Source: Methanoplanus limicola DSM 2279
GTDB lineage: Archaea > Halobacteriota > Methanomicrobia > Methanomicrobiales > Methanomicrobiaceae
Assembly: GCF_000243255.1 (NCBI RefSeq)
Contig: NZ_CM001436.1
Location: 2,134,957 to 2,198,956 of the forward strand
Length of the DNA: 64,000 bases
Direction: 5' to 3'
Below the pieces are notes generated by a model that did not search any database, was not told where the DNA came from, and saw only the letters and a program-made list of their open reading frames with translations. The position numbers and the translations under genes are program-made. Of the stretch, positions 62,224-64,000 are shown in pieces. Position 1 is the first letter of the stretch, and each line of letters opens with the position of its first letter.

Positions 62224-64000
62224 ATGGCAGATTCTGACAACAAAATATCCCTTTTATACGTAGACGATGAAGCCGTGCTGATCGATATAATGAAGGCATT
62301 CATTCAGCAGTACAGTGAATTTACCCTTGACTCAGCCAATTGTGCAGCAGAAGGCCTCATAAAATTAAACACAAACCACTACGATGCCGTAATCTCAGAC
62401 TACCAGATGCCGGAGACGGACGGAATAGAATTCTTAACAGAAATCAGAAATACCGGCAATGAAATACCCTTCATCCTCTACACCGGAAAAGGGCGTGAAG
62501 AAGTCGCAATAAAAGCGCTCAATGCCGGTGCCGACTATTACCTCCAGAAAGGCGTAAACCCGAAAGTCAGCATCACAGAACTCGTAAATTTTGTCCGCCA
62601 TGCAGTAGCAAAAAATAAGGCAGAAAAGGCCGTCAGAGAACAGAAAAGCAAAATGGCGGACGTGATGAACTTCCTGCCGGATGCCACCTTTGCTATTGAC
62701 AATTCAGGAAAGGTAATAGCCTGGAACAGGTCAATGGAGAAGATCACCGGTATTTCAGCCGGAGATATGCTTGGCCGGGAAAGCTATGAATATTCCCTCT
62801 CCTTCTACGGGAAAAAAAGACCATTCCTGACAGATATAGTCTTAAACAAACATCTGGTCCGCGACTCTGATTATTTCATCCTCTACCCCGACGATGAAAA
62901 GCTGATAGCAGAGACCTTTGCACCGGAACTATACGGAGGAAAAGGGGCATATATCCGGTGCACAGCCTCGGTACTGTACAACTCATCCGGAGAGATTACA
63001 GGAGCAATAGAGTCAGTCAGGGATATATCAGATGAAAAATCGGCTGAAAAGGAAAGATCTGAACTGATTAAAAAACTCCGGGAGCAAAAAAGCCTCATAG
63101 ATGCAGTCTTCGACGTAACACCGGTAAACTTCTATGTCTATGAAAGGGACATGAAATTCCGGTATGTCTGCACAAAAGGAGCAGAACAAATCGGCATGAA
63201 ACCGGAGGAGATGACCGGCAGGACCTGGCGTGAACTGAATATGCCGGCTGAACTCTTAGAGCCGCTTGAAGAGAAGATAAAAGAAGTATTTGAAACGGGG
63301 GAAGTATTCTCAGCCTATACGACCTACCCGACTGTACTTGGCAACCGGTATTACCAGTATGAATTAAGCCCGATTAAAGATGTCAACGGCGGGGTTGACG
63401 CCGTAGTCTCCACAGCCATAGATATCACAGATATAAAAGAAGCAGAAGAAGCACTGAGACAGAATGAAATCCAGCTCAAAGAGATAATCGACAATATCGA
63501 AGACATCTTTTACCGGACAGACAGTTCCGGAAAAATCACCCATATCAACAGTTCAGCACACAAAATACTTGGCTACAGTTCTCCTGATGAAATAATCGGC
63601 CTTCAAGTTGAAGAACTGTACGCCAGTCCGGAAAAAAGAGAAGAATTAAAATCCCTGCTGGAGAAGAACGGTACAGTAAGCGACTATGATGTCTGTTTCA
63701 GGAATAAAGACGGGACCCTCATTGACCTATCAGTCAACAGCCACCAGATATATGACAGATATGGGCAAATCTGCGGCGTTGAAGGGATAATCAGGGATAT
63801 TTCCAGCCGGAAATCTGCCGAGAAAGAGACGGTCAGAATAATTGAAAAACTCAGGAATAAAGACTGCCTGATAAATACGGTATTTTCTGCATCCCCGGTA
63901 TACTACTATGTCTATGACAGGGACCTTAATTTTGTGTACGCATCACCAGGAGGTGCAGAGGTATTAGGTGTAACACCTGAAGAGATAATAGGCAAAAAAA
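62224..64000 (+). CDS. Receiver/PAS sensor protein, probable histidine kinase, 3' end outside window
   Basis: 592 codons are visible from ATG 62224; the frame is open to the window edge. A receiver domain covers about 8-125 (LLYVDDEAVL, phospho-acceptor Asp in AVISDYQMPETDG, Lys in YLQKGVNPK). PAS domains start near 150 (FLPDATFAIDNSGKVIAWN), 295 (VFDVTPVNFYVYERDMKF), 420 (IIDNIEDIFYRTDSSGKI) and 553 (VFSASPVYYYVYDRDLNF). It is built like the 1547-residue kinase at 7590-12233, so a C-terminal kinase domain is expected beyond the edge. The 252-bp gap before it shows no other gene. Confidence 0.9.
   Translation, partial: MADSDNKISLLYVDDEAVLIDIMKAFIQQYSEFTLDSANCAAEGLIKLNTNHYDAVISDYQMPETDGIEFLTEIRNTGNEIPFILYTGKGREEVAIKALNAGADYYLQKGVNPKVSITELVNFVRHAVAKNKAEKAVREQKSKMADVMNFLPDATFAIDNSGKVIAWNRSMEKITGISAGDMLGRESYEYSLSFYGKKRPFLTDIVLNKHLVRDSDYFILYPDDEKLIAETFAPELYGGKGAYIRCTASVLYNSSGEITGAIESVRDISDEKSAEKERSELIKKLREQKSLIDAVFDVTPVNFYVYERDMKFRYVCTKGAEQIGMKPEEMTGRTWRELNMPAELLEPLEEKIKEVFETGEVFSAYTTYPTVLGNRYYQYELSPIKDVNGGVDAVVSTAIDITDIKEAEEALRQNEIQLKEIIDNIEDIFYRTDSSGKITHINSSAHKILGYSSPDEIIGLQVEELYASPEKREELKSLLEKNGTVSDYDVCFRNKDGTLIDLSVNSHQIYDRYGQICGVEGIIRDISSRKSAEKETVRIIEKLRNKDCLINTVFSASPVYYYVYDRDLNFVYASPGGAEVLGVTPEEIIGKK

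Overview
The window reads as the chromosome of a methanogenic archaeon, most likely a member of the Methanomicrobiales such as a Methanoplanus/Methanolacinia-like organism. This is inferred from archaeal TATA-type promoters, many GTG/TTG starts with 4-base gene overlaps, PAS-rich receiver/histidine kinases, a complete trpEGDCFBA operon, surface proteins built from PKD, dockerin and cohesin-like modules, and MNT/HEPN gene pairs. No rRNA, tRNA or CRISPR array was seen. The species name is a guess; the archaeal assignment is firm.

Layout. 1-4640: the 3' part of a beta-helix/PKD/dockerin surface protein, a 40-bp tandem repeat and a decayed ISH3-like insertion sequence. 4735-7550: a Yip1-type membrane protein, a cyclase-family hydrolase, and an MNT/HEPN module whose HEPN gene is broken and which is flanked by 71-bp direct repeats carrying a palindromic operator. 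7590-16983 (minus strand): a 1547-residue receiver/PAS/histidine kinase, a methyltransferase, two tandem TauE/SafE exporters and a C69 peptidase. 17185-23913: the trp operon behind two TGTACA boxes. 23948-34998 (minus strand): three large secreted proteins, two papain-like proteases and one DUF4430 protein, all ending in dockerin modules and two also carrying cohesin-like modules. 35168-38044: an M1 aminopeptidase.

38057-47279 looks like an AT-rich accessory island. On the minus strand it has a nucleotidyltransferase, a P-loop kinase-like protein and a ribbon-helix-helix/B-box/rhodanese-like protein. Facing away on the plus strand are three tandem 46-codon SMP-like (seed maturation protein type) small genes, then an overlapping run of epimerase, GT4 glycosyltransferase, radical SAM/SPASM enzyme, WG-repeat protein, histidine phosphatase and carbamoyltransferase. 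This is the best candidate in the window for an undescribed system, possibly a modified glycan or modified peptide pathway.

47526-64000 holds glutamine synthetase, a TrmO-type tRNA methyltransferase, a His-tailed EamA transporter, a HEPN toxin-like gene with a CTG-initiated partner, a 5'-nucleotidase, a two-gene ATPase/TOPRIM-like pair resembling anti-phage systems, a 39-bp tandem repeat, an ABC exporter with a NEW3-type surface protein, an unknown Cys-repeat protein, a relic of a cohesin/dockerin gene and the start of a second receiver/PAS sensor protein that runs off the window.
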